Source of the DNA: Chaunax sp. Z400
Taxonomy: Eukaryota > Chordata > Actinopteri > Lophiiformes > Chaunacidae
Reading direction: 5' to 3'
DNA length: 64,000 bases
Assembly: GCA_037577475.1 (NCBI GenBank)
Contig: CM075187.1
Location: 3,250,046 to 3,314,045, forward strand
Shown here in pieces: positions 33,801 to 44,800 of the stretch (the first letter of the stretch is position 1; each line of letters starts with the position of its first letter). The translations under genes and the position numbers were made by a program. The notes beneath the pieces are model-generated. The model saw only the letters and a list, made by a program, of their open reading frames with translations, had not been told where the DNA came from and did no database searches.

Positions 33801-36800
33801 CTAGGGTTAGGGTTAGGGTTAGGGTTTCAGCTAGGGTTAGGGTTAGGTTTAGGGTTTGAGCTAGGGTTAGGGTTAGGGTTTGAGCTAGGGTTAGGGTTAG
33901 GATTAGGGTTTGAGCTAGGATTAGGGTTTGAGCTAGGGTTAGGGTTAGGGTTAGGGTTTGAGCTAGGGTTAGGGTTTGAGCTAGGGTTAGGGTTAGGGTT
34001 TGAGCTAGGGTTAGGGTTAGGGTTAGGGTTTGAGCTAGGGTTAGGGTTAGGGTTTGAGCTAGGGTTAGGGTTAGGGTTAGGGTTTGAGCTAGGGTTAGGG
34101 TTAGGGTTAGGGTTTGAGCTAGGGTTAGGGTTAGGGTTTGAGCTAGGGTTAGGGTTAGGGTTAGGGTTTGAGCTAGGGTTAGGGTTAGGGTTAGGGTTTG
34201 AGCTAGGGTTAGGGTTAGGGTTTGAGCTAGGGTTAGGGTTAGGGTTAGGGTTTGAGCTAGGGTTAGGGTTAGGGTTAGGGTTTGAGCTAGGGTTAGGGTT
34301 TGAGCTAGGGTTAGGGTTAGGGTTAGGGTTTGAGCTAGGGTTAGGGTTAGGGTTTGAGCTAGGGTTAGGGTTAGGGTTAGGGTTTGAGCTAGGGTTAGGG
34401 TTAGGGTTTGAGCTAGGGTTAGGGTTAGGGTTAGGGTTTGAGCTAGGGTTAGGGTTAGGGTTTGAGCTAGGGTTAGGGTTAGGGTTAGGGTTTGAGCTAG
34501 GGTTAGGGTTAGGGTTTGAGCTAGGGTTAGGGTTAGGGTTAGGGTTAGGGTTTGAGCTAGGGTTAGGGTTAGGGTTAGGGTTTGAGCTAGGGTTAGGGTT
34601 AGGGTTAGGGTTTGAGCTAGGGTTAGGGTTAGGGTTAGGGTTAGGGTTTGAGCTAGGGTTAGGGTTAGGGTTTGAGCTAGGGTTAGGGTTAGGGTTAGGG
34701 TTTGAGCTAGGGTTAGGGTTAGGGTTTGAGCTAGGGTTAGGGTTAGGGTTAGGGTTTGAGCTAGGGTTAGGGTTAGGGTTAGGGTTTGAGCTAGGGTTAG
34801 GGTTAGGGTTAGGGTTTGAGCTAGGGTTAGGGTTTGAGCTAGGGTTAGGGTTAGGGTTTGAGCTAGGGTTAGGGTTAGGGTTAGGGTTTGAGCTAGGGTT
34901 AGGGTTTGAGCTAGGGTTAGGGTTAGGGTTAGGGTTTGAGCTAGGGTTAGGGTTAGGGTTTGAGCTAGGGTTAGGGTTAGGGTTTGAGCTAGGGTTAGGG
35001 TTAGGGTTTGAGCTAAGGTTAGGGTTAGGGTTAGGGTTTGAGCTAGGGTTAGGGTTAGGGTTTGAGCTAGGGTTAGGATTAGGGTTAGGGTTTGAGCTAG
35101 GGTTAGGGTTAGGGTTTGAGCTAGGGTTAGGATTAGGGTTAGGGTTTGAGCTAGGGTTAGGGTTAGGGTTAGGGTTTGAGCTAGGGTTAGGGTTAGGGTT
35201 AGGGTTTGAGCTAGGGTTAGGGTTAGGGTTAGGGTTTGAGCTAGGGTTAGGGTTAGGGTTAGGGTTTGAGCTAGGGTTAGGGTTAGGTTTAGGGTTTGAG
35301 CTAGGGTTAGGGTTAGGGTTTGAGCTAGGATTAGGGTTAGGGTTAGGGTTTGAGCTAGGGTTAGGGTTAGGGTTTGAGCTAGGGTTAGGGTTAGGGTTAG
35401 GGTTTGAGCTAGGGTTAGGGTTAGGGTTTGAGCTAGGGTTAGGGTTAGGGTTAGGGTTTGAGCTAGGGTTAGGGTTAGGGTTAGGGTTTGAGCTAGGGTT
35501 AGGGTTAGGGTTAGGGTTTGAGCTAGGGTTAGGGTTAGGGTTAGGGTTTGAGCTAGGGTTAGGGTTAGGGTTAGGGTTTGAGCTAGGATTAGGGTTAGGG
35601 TTTGAGCTAGGGTTAGGGTTAGGGTTAGGGTTTGAGCTAGGGTTAGGGTTAGGGTTAGGGTTTGAGCTAGGGTTAGGGTTAGGGTTAGGGTTTCAGCTAG
35701 GGTTAGGGTTAGGTTTAGGGTTTGAGCTAGGGTTAGGGTTAGGGTTTGAGCTAGGGTTAGGGTTAGGATTAGGGTTTGAGCTAGGATTAGGGTTTGAGCT
35801 AGGGTTAGGGTTAGGGTTAGGGTTTGAGCTAGGGTTAGGGTTTGAGCTAGGGTTAGGGTTAGGGTTTGAGCTAGGGTTAGGGTTAGGGTTAGGGTTTGAG
35901 CTAGGGTTAGGGTTAGGGTTTGAGCTAGGGTTAGGGTTAGGGTTAGGGTTTGAGCTAGGGTTAGGGTTAGGGTTAGGGTTTGAGCTAGGGTTAGGGTTAG
36001 GGTTTGAGCTAGGGTTAGGGTTAGGGTTAGGGTTTGAGCTAGGGTTAGGGTTAGGGTTAGGGTTTGAGCTAGGGTTAGGGTTAGGGTTTGAGCTAGGGTT
36101 AGGGTTAGGGTTAGGGTTTGAGCTAGGGTTAGGGTTAGGGTTAGGGTTTGAGCTAGGGTTAGGGTTTGAGCTAGGGTTAGGGTTAGGGTTAGGGTTTGAG
36201 CTAGGGTTAGGGTTAGGGTTTGAGCTAGGGTTAGGGTTAGGGTTAGGGTTTGAGCTAGGGTTAGGGTTAGGGTTAGGGTTTGAGCTAGGGTTAGGGTTAG
36301 GGTTTGAGCTAGGGTTAGGGTTAGGGTTAGGGTTTGAGCTAGGGTTAGGGTTAGGGTTTGAGCTAGGGTTAGGGTTAGGGTTAGGGTTTGAGCTAGGGTT
36401 AGGGTTAGGGTTTGAGCTAGGGTTAGGGTTAGGGTTAGGGTTAGGGTTTGAGCTAGGGTTAGGGTTAGGGTTAGGGTTTGAGCTAGGGTTAGGGTTAGGG
36501 TTAGGGTTTGAGCTAGGGTTAGGGTTAGGGTTAGGGTTAGGGTTTGAGCTAGGGTTAGGGTTAGGGTTTGAGCTAGGGTTAGGGTTAGGGTTAGGGTTTG
36601 AGCTAGGGTTAGGGTTAGGGTTTGAGCTAGGGTTAGGGTTAGGGTTAGGGTTTGAGCTAGGGTTAGGGTTAGGGTTAGGGTTTGAGCTAGGGTTAGGGTT
36701 AGGGTTAGGGTTTGAGCTAGGGTTAGGGTTAGGGTTAGGGTTTGAGCTAGGATTAGGGTTAGGGTTTGAGCTAGGGTTAGGGTTAGGGTTAGGGTTTGAG

Positions 36801-39800
36801 CTAGGGTTAGGGTTAGGGTTAGGGTTTGAGCTAGGGTTAGGGTTAGGGTTAGGGTTTGAGCTAGGGTTAGGGTTAGGTTTAGGGTTTGAGCTAGGGTTAG
36901 GGTTAGGGTTTGAGCTAGGGTTAGGGTTAGGGTTAGGGTTTGAGCTAGGATTAGGGTTTGAGCTAGGGTTAGGGTTAGGGTTAGGGTTTGAGCTAGGGTT
37001 AGGGTTTGAGCTAGGGTTAGGGTTAGGGTTTGAGCTAGGGTTAGGGTTAGGGTTAGGGTTTGAGCTAGGGTTAGGGTTAGGGTTTGAGCTAGGGTTAGGG
37101 TTAGGGTTAGGGTTTGAGCTAGGGTTAGGGTTAGGGTTAGGGTTTGAGCTAGGGTTAGGGTTAGGGTTTGAGCTAGGGTTAGGGTTAGGGTTAGGGTTTG
37201 AGCTAGGGTTAGGGTTAGGGTTAGGGTTTGAGCTAGGGTTAGGGTTAGGGTTAGGGTTTGAGCTAGGGTTAGGGTTAGGGTTTGAGCTAGGGTTAGGGTT
37301 AGGGTTAGGGTTTGAGCTAGGGTTAGGGTTAGGGTTTGAGCTAGGGTTAGGGTTAGGGTTAGGGTTTGAGCTAGGGTTAGGGTTAGGGTTTGAGCTAGGG
37401 TTAGGGTTAGGGTTAGGGTTAGGGTTTGAGCTAGGGTTAGGGTTACTGTTTGAGCTAGGGTTAGGGTTAGGGTTAGGGTTTGAGCTAGGGTTAGGGTTAG
37501 GGTTTGAGCTAGGGTTAGGATTAGGGTTAGGGTTTGAGCTAGGGTTAGGGTTAGGGTTAGGGTTTGAGCTAGGGTTAGGGTTAGGGTTAGGGTTTGAGCT
37601 AGGGTTAGGGTTAGGGTTAGGGTTTGAGCTAGGGTTAGGGTTAGGGTTAGGGTTTGAGCTAGGGTTAGGGTTAGGGTTTGAGCTAGGGTTAGGGTTAGGG
37701 TTTGAGCTAGGGTTAGGGTTAGGGTTAGGGTTTGAGCTAGGGTTAGGGTTAGGGTTTGAGCTAGGGTTAGGGTTAGGGTTAAGGTTTGAGCTAGGGTTAG
37801 GGTTAGGGTTAGGGTTTGAGCTAGGGTTAGGGTTAGGGTTAGGGTTTGAGCTAGGGTTAGGTTTAGGGTTTGAGCTAGGGTTAGGGTTAGGGTTAGGGTT
37901 TGAGCTAGGGTTAGGGTTAGGGTTTGAGCTAGGGTTAGGGTTTGAGCTAGGATTAGGGTTTGAGCTAGGGTTAGGGTTAGGGTTAGGGTTTGAGCTAGGG
38001 TTAGGGTTTGAGCTAGGGTTAGGGTTAGGGTTTGAGCTAGGGTTAGGGTTAGGGTTAGGGTTTGAGCTAGGGTTAGGGTTAGGTTTAGGGTTTGAGCTAG
38101 GGTTAGGGTTAGGGTTTGAGCTAGGGTTAGGGTTAGGGTTAGGGTTTGAGCTAGGGTTAGGGTTAGGGTTTGAGCTAGGGTTAGGGTTAGGGTTAGGGTT
38201 TGAGCTAGGGTTAGGGTTAGGGTTTGAGCTAGGGTTAGGGTTAGGGTTAGGGTTTGAGCTAGGGTAAGGGTTAGGGTTAGGGTTTGAGCTAGGGTTAGGG
38301 TTAGGGTTAGGGTTAGGGTTTGAGCTAGGATTAGGGTTAGGGTTTGAGCTAGGGTTAGGGTTAGGGTTAGGGTTTGAGCTAGGGTTAGGGTTAGGGTTAG
38401 GGTTTGAGCTAGGGTTAGGGTTAGGGTTAGGGTTTGAGCTAGGGTTAGGGTTAGGTTTAGGGTTTGAGCTAGGGTTAGGGTTAGGGTTTGAGCTAGGGTT
38501 AGGGTTAGGGTTAGGGTTTGAGCTAGGATTAGGGTTTGAGCTAGGGTTAGGGTTAGGGTTAGGGTTTGAGCTAGGGTTAGGGTTTGAGCTAGGGTTAGGG
38601 TTAGGGTTTGAGCTAGGGTTAGGGTTAGGGTTAGGGTTTGAGCTAGGGTTAGGGTTAGGGTTTGAGCTAGGGTTAGGGTTAGGGTTAGGGTTTGAGCTAG
38701 GGTTAGGGTTAGGGTTAGGGTTTGAGCTAGGGTTAGGGTTAGGGTTTGAGCTAGGGTTAGGGTTAGGGTTAGGGTTTGAGCTAGGGTTAGGGTTAGGGTT
38801 AGGGTTTGAGCTAGGGTTAGGGTTAGGGTTAGGGTTTGAGCTAGGGTTAGGGTTAGGGTTTGAGCTAGGGTTAGGGTTAGGGTTAGGGTTTGAGCTAGGG
38901 TTAGGGTTAGGGTTAGGGTTTGAGCTAGGGTTAGGGTTAGGGTTTGAGCTAGGGTTAGGGTTACTGTTTGAGCTAGGGATAGGGTTAGGGTTAGGGTTTG
39001 AGCTAGGGTTAGGGTTAGGGTTTGAGCTAGGGTTAGGATTAGGGTTAGGGTTTGAGCTAGGGTTAGGGTTAGGGTTAGGGTTTGAGCTAGGGTTAGGGTT
39101 AGGGTTAGGGTTTGAGCTAGGGTTAGGGTTAGGGTTAGGGTTTGAGCTAGGGTTAGGGTTAGGGTTAGGGTTTGAGCTAGGGTTAGGGTTAGGGTTTGAG
39201 CTAGGGTTAGGGTTAGGGTTTGAGCTAGGGTTGGGGTTAGGGTTAGGGTTTGAGCTAGGGTTAGGGTTAGGGTTTGAGCTAGGGTTAGGGTTAGGGTTTG
39301 AGCTAGGGTTAGGGTTAGGGTTTGAGCTAGGGTTAGGGTTAGGGTTAGGGTTTGAGCTAGGGTTAGGGTTAGGGTTTGAGCTAGGGTTAGGGTTAGGGTT
39401 AGGGTTTGAGCTAGGATTAGGGTTTGAGCTAGGGTTAGGGTTAGGGTTAGGGTTTGAGCTAGGGTTAGGGTTTGAGCTAGGGTAGGGTTAGGGTTTGAGC
39501 TAGGGTTAGGGTTAGGGTTTGAGCTAGGGTTAGGGTTAGGGTTTGAGCTAGGGTTAGGGTTTGAGCTAGGGTTAGGGTTAGGGTTAGGGTTTGAGCTAGG
39601 GTTAGGGTTAGGGTTAGGGGTTAGGGTTAGGGTTAGGGTTTGAGCTAGGGTTAGGGTTAGGGTTAGGGTTTGAGCTAGGGTTAGGGTTAGGGTTTGAGCT
39701 AGGGTTAGGGTTAGGGTTTGAGCTAGGGTTAGGGTTAGGGTTAGGGTTTGAGCTAGGGTTAGGGTTAGGGTTTGAGCTAGGGTTAGGGTTAGGGTTAGGG

Positions 39801-40461
39801 TTTGAGCTAGGGTTAGGGTTTGAGCTAGGGTTAGGGTTAGGGTTAGGGTTTGAGCTAGGGTTAGGGTTAGGGTTTGAGCTAGGGTTAGGGTGAGGGTTAG
39901 GGTTTGAGCTAGGGTTAGGGTTTGAGCTAGGGTTAGGGTTAGGGTTTGAGCTAGGGTTAGGGTTAGGGTTAGGGTTTGAGCTAGGGTTAGGGTTTGAGCT
40001 AGGGTTAGGCTTAGGGTTAGGGTTTGAGCTAGGGTTAGGGTTAGGGTTTGAGCTAGGGTTAGGGTTAGGGTTTGAGCTAGGGTTAGGGTTAGGGTTTGAG
40101 CTAAGGTTAGGGTTAGGGTTAGGGTTTGAGCTAGGGTTAGGGTTAGGGTTTGAGCTAGGGTTAGGGTTAGGGTTTGAGCTAAGGTTAGGGTTAGGGTTAG
40201 GGTTTGAGCTAGGGTTAGGGTTTGAGCTAGGGTTAGGGTTAGGGTTTGAGCTATGGTTAGGGTTTGAGCTAGGGTTAGGGTTTAAGCTAGGGTTAGGGTT
40301 AGGGTTTGAGCTAGGGTTAGGGTTAGGTTTTGAGCTAGGGTTAGGGTTAGGGTTTGAGCTAGGGTTAGGGTTTGAGCTAGGGTTAGGGTTAGGGTTTGAG
40401 CTAGGGTTAGGGTTAGGGTTTGAGCTAGGGTTAGGGTTAGGGCTTGAGCTAGGGTTAGGGT

Positions 40462-41840
40462 TCGCTTTACGACCTTCCGTTCCGGAGCAAGTCACTTCCT
40501 TTCACTTACATAGCTGTATCTCAAGAACGGAAGGTCGTAGAGACTCGGGGACAAGTGTGGCGTGTTCAGAGACGTCGAAATATGTCTGACGGATCATGGT
40601 TCCGAATCTCTACGACCTTCCGTTCCCGCGTTATACTTCAGTTTATTTTCCCATTGAAGTGAAAGGGGTTTGGTGCGCCTATAATGAATGTGTGTATCTC
40701 GGCAACGGAAGGTCGTACAGACTCGGGACTAATGTCCGTCTAGGGGTTTATGTGGTCTCTGAGAACGCCAGTCTTTGTCCCGAGTCTCTACGACCTTCCG
40801 TTCCCGAGATACGACGTATCCAGTAGAGGGGATACTCAATATGTGTATCTCGGGAACGGAAGGTCGTAGAGACTTGGGGACAAGTCCGGCGTGTTCAGCG
40901 CCCCCGAAATATGGCAGACGGATCTTGGTTACAAGTTGCTCCGACCTTCGGTTCCCGAGTTATACTCAAGTTTATTTTCTCATTGGAGATGTATGTGGCT
41001 TGGCGCACCTATACTGAATATGTGTATCTCGGGAACGGAAGGTCATAGAGACTCGGGACCAACATGCGTCTGGGGGTTTCCGGGGTCTCTGAGAACGCCA
41101 GTCTTTGTCCCGAGTCTCTACGACCTTCCGTTCCCGAGATACGACATATCAAGTAGTTGGGATACTCAATATGTGTATCTCGGGAACGGAAGGCCGTAGA
41201 GACTTGGGGACAAGTCCGGCGTGTTCAGCGCCCCCGAAATATGGCAGACGGATCTTGGTTACAAGTTGCTCCGACCTTCGGTTCCCGAGTTATACTCAAG
41301 TTTATTTTCTCATTGGAGATGTATGTGGCTTGGCGCACCTATACTAAATGTGTGTATCTCGGGAACGGAAGGTCATAGAGACTCGGGACTAACATCCGTC
41401 TGGGGGTTTTCGGGGTCTCTGAGAACGCCAGTCTTTGTCCCGAGTCTCTACGACCTTCCGTTCCCGAGATACGACATATCAAGTAGAGGGGATACTCAAT
41501 ATGTGTATCTCGGGAACGGAAGGCCGTAGAGACTTGGGGACAAGTCCGGCGTGTTCAGCGCCCCCGAAATATGGCAGACGGATCTTGGTTACAAGTTGCT
41601 CCGACCTTCCGTTCCCGAGTTATACTCAAGTTTATTTTCTCATTGGAGATGTATGTGGCTTGGCGCACCTATACTGAATATGTGTATCTCGGGAACGGAA
41701 GGTCATAGAGACTCGGGAACAACATCCGTCTGGGGGTTTTCGGGGTCTCTGAGAACGCCAGTCTTTGTCCCGAGTCTCTACGACCTTCCCTTCCCGAGAT
41801 ATGACATATCCAATAGTGGGGGTATACTGGGTCTTAGACT
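40462..41840 (+). repeat. Complex satellite island D
   Basis: About 1379 bp, equal to island C plus one extra 330-bp dimer: the recurrent 80-codon frame starts at 40775, 41105 and 41435, against 20693 and 21023 in C. The sequence is almost identical to C outside the added dimer, with private changes such as 'caagtagttggga' near 41150. Its left and right array junctions are the same as in C. It lies 20,082 bp after island C. Confidence 0.9.
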
Positions 41841-44800
41841 AGGGTTAGGGTTCGGGTTGTTAGGGTTAGGGTTTGGTTTGGGCTAGGATTGGACTAGGGG
41901 TAGGGTTGGGGTTGGGCTAGGGTTAGGGTTGTTAGGGTTAGGACTAGGGTTAGGGTTAGGGTTAGGTTTGGACTAGGGTTAGGGTTAGGGTTGGGCTGGG
42001 GTTAGGGTTGAGCTAGGGTTAGGGTTAGGGTTTGAGCTAGGGTTAGGGTTAGGGTTTGAGCTAGGGTTAGGGTTTGAGCTAGGGTTAGGGTTTGAGCTAG
42101 GGTTAGGGTTAGGGTTAAGGTTTGAGCTAGGGTTAGGGGTTAGTGTTTGAGCTAGGGTTAGGGTTAGGGTTAGGGTTTGAGCTAGGGTTAGGGTTAGGGT
42201 CTGAGCTAGGGTTAGGGTTAGGGTTTGAGCTAGGGTTAGGGTTTGAGCTAGGGTTAGGGTTAGGGTTTGAGCTAGGGTTAGGGTTAGGGTTTGAGCTAGG
42301 GTTAGGGTTAGGGTTAGGGTTTGAGCTAGGGTTAGGGTTAGGGTTTGAGCTAGGGTTAGGGTTAGGTTTTGAGCTAGGGTTAGGGTTAGGGTTAGGGTTA
42401 GGGTTTGAGCAAGGGTTAGGGTTAGGGTTTGAGCTAGGGTTAGGGTTAGGGTTTGAGTTAGGGTTAGGGTTAGGGTTTGAGCTAGGTTAGGGTTAGGGTT
42501 TGAGCTAGGGTTAGGGTTAGGTTTAGGGTTTGAGCTAGGGTTAGGGTTAGGGTTAGGGTTAGGGTTTGAGCTAGGGTTAGGGTTAGGGTTAGGGTTTGAG
42601 CTAGGGTTCGGGTTAGCGTTTGAGCTAGGGTTAGGGTTAGGGTTTGAGCTAGGTTTAGGGTTAGGGTTAGGGTTTGAGCTAGGGTTAGGGTTAGGGTTTG
42701 AGCTTGGGTTAGGGTTAGGGTTAGGGTTTGAGCAAGGGTTAGGGTTTGAGCTAGGGTTAGGGTTTGAGCTAGGGTTAGGGTTAGGGTTAAGGTTTGAGCT
42801 AGGGTTAGGGGTTAGTGTTTGAGCTAGGGTTAGGGTTAGGGTTAGGGTTTGAGCTAGGGTTAGGGTTAGGGTCTGAGCTAGGGTTAGGGTTAGGGTTTGA
42901 GCTAGGGTTAGGGTTTGAGCTAGGGTTAGGGTTAGGGTTTGAGCTAGGGTTAGGGTTAGGGTTTGAGCTAGGGTTAGGGTTAGGGTTAGGGTTTGAGCTA
43001 GGGTTAGGGTTAGGGTTTGAGCTAGGGTTAGGGTTAGGGTTTGAGCTAGGGTTAGGGTTAGGGTTAGGGTTAGGGTTTGAGCAAGGGTTAGGGTTAGGGT
43101 TTGAGCTAGGGTTAGGGTTAGGGTTTGAGTTAGGGTTAGGGTTAGGGTTTGAGCTAGGGTTAGGGTTAGGGTTTGAGCTAGGGTTAGGGTTAGGGTTTGA
43201 GCTAGGGTTAGGGTTAGGTTTAGGGTTTGAGCTAGGGTTAGGGTTAGGGTTAGGGTTAGGGTTTGAGCTAGGGTTAGGGTTTGAGCTAGGGTTAGGGTTA
43301 GCGTTTGAGCTAGGGTTAGGGTTAGGGTTTGAGCTAGGGTTAGGGTTAGGGTTAGGTTTTGAGCTAGGGTTAGGGTTAGGGTTTGAGCTAGGGTTAGGGT
43401 TAGGGTTTGAGCTAGGGTTAGGGTTAGGGTTTGAGCTAGGGTTAGGGTTAGGGTTAGGGTTTGAGCTAGGGTTAGGGTTAGGGTTAGGGTTTGAGCTAGG
43501 GTTAGGGTTTGAGCTAGGGTTAGGGTTAGGGTTTGAGCTAGGGTTAGGGTTAGGGTTAGGGTTTGAGCTAGGGTTAGGGTTAGGGTTTGAGCTAGGGTTA
43601 GGGTTAGGGTTAGGGTTTGAGCTAGGGTTAGGGTTAGGGTTAAGGTTTGAGCTAGGGTTAGGGTTAGGGTTTGAGCTAGGGTTAGGGTTAGGGTTAGGGT
43701 TTGAGCTAGGGTTAGGGTTAGGGTTAGGGTTTGAGCTAGGGTTAGGGTTAGGGTTAGGGTTTGAGCTAGGGTTAGGGTTTGAGCTAGGGTTAGGGTTAGG
43801 GTTAGGGTTTGAGCTAGGGTTAGGGTTAGGGTTTGAGCTAGGGTTAGGGTTAGGATTAGGGTTTGAGCTAGGGTTAGGGTTAGGGTTTGAGCTAGGGTTA
43901 GGGTTAGGGTTAGGGTTAGGGTTTGAGCTAGGGTTAGGGTTACTGTTTGAGCTAGGGTTAGGGTTAGGGTTAGGGTTTGAGCTAGGGTTAGGGTTAGGGT
44001 TTGAGCTAGGGTTAGGATTAGGGTTAGGGTTTGACCTAGGGTTAGGGTTAGGGTTAGGGTTTGAGCTAGGGTTAGGGTTAGGGTTAGGGTTTGAGCTAGG
44101 GTTAGGGTTAGGGTTAGGGTTTGAGCTAGGGTTAGGGTTAGGGTTAGGGTTTGAGCTAGGGTTAGGGTTAGGGTTTGAGCTAGGGTTAGGGTTAGGGTTT
44201 GAGCTAGGGTTAGGGTTAGGGTTAGGGTTTGAGCTAGGGTTAGGGTTAGGGTTTGAGCTAGGGTTAGGGTTAGGGTTTGAGCTAGGGTTAGGGTTAGGGT
44301 TTGAGCTAGGGTTAGGGTTAGGGTTAGGGTTTGAGCTAGGGTTAGGGTTAGGGTTTGAGCTAGGGTTAGGGTTAGTGTTAGGGTTTGAGCTAGGATTAGG
44401 GTTTGAGCTAGGGTTAGGGTTAGGGTTAGGGTTTGAGCTAGGGTTAGGGTTTGAGCTAGGGTAGGATTAGGGTTTGAGCTAGGGTTAGGGTTAGGGTTTG
44501 AGCTAGGGTTAGGGTTAGGGTTTGAGCTAGGGTTAGGGTTAGGGTTAGGGTTTGAGCTAGGGTTAGGGTTAGGGTTAGGGTTTGAGCTAGGGTTAGGGTT
44601 AGGGTCTGAGCTAGGGTTAGGGTTAGGGTTTGAGCTAGGGTTAGGGTTTGAGCTAGGGTTAGGGTTAGGGTTTGAGCTAGGGTTAGGGTGAGGGTTTGAG
44701 CTAGGGTTAGGGTTAGGGTTAGGGTTTGAGCTAGGGTTAGGGTTAGGGTTTGAGCTAGGGTTAGGGTTAGGGTTTGAGCTAGGGTTAGGGTTAGGGTTAG

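Larger units (their letters stand above)
21429..40461 (+). repeat. Inner telomere-like array II
   Basis: About 19 kb of the same TTTGAG-CTAGGG-(TTAGGG)n array, opening with the same transition words as after islands B and D. A unit marked by GGGGTTAGTGTTTGAG and GGTCTGAG is repeated 337 bp apart (21713, 22050). A 1770-bp duplication lies at about 23000-25525. A marker TTACTGTTTGAG followed by GGGATAGGG occurs at about 32067 and 38960, and the contracted GCTAGGGTAGGGTTAGGG plus a later TTAGGGGTTAGGG occurs at about 32585/32720 and 39478/39615, so a segment offset by about 6.9 kb was copied. One open frame reaches 1185 codons; it is a repeat shadow. A disordered stretch is listed separately. 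Confidence 0.95.
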
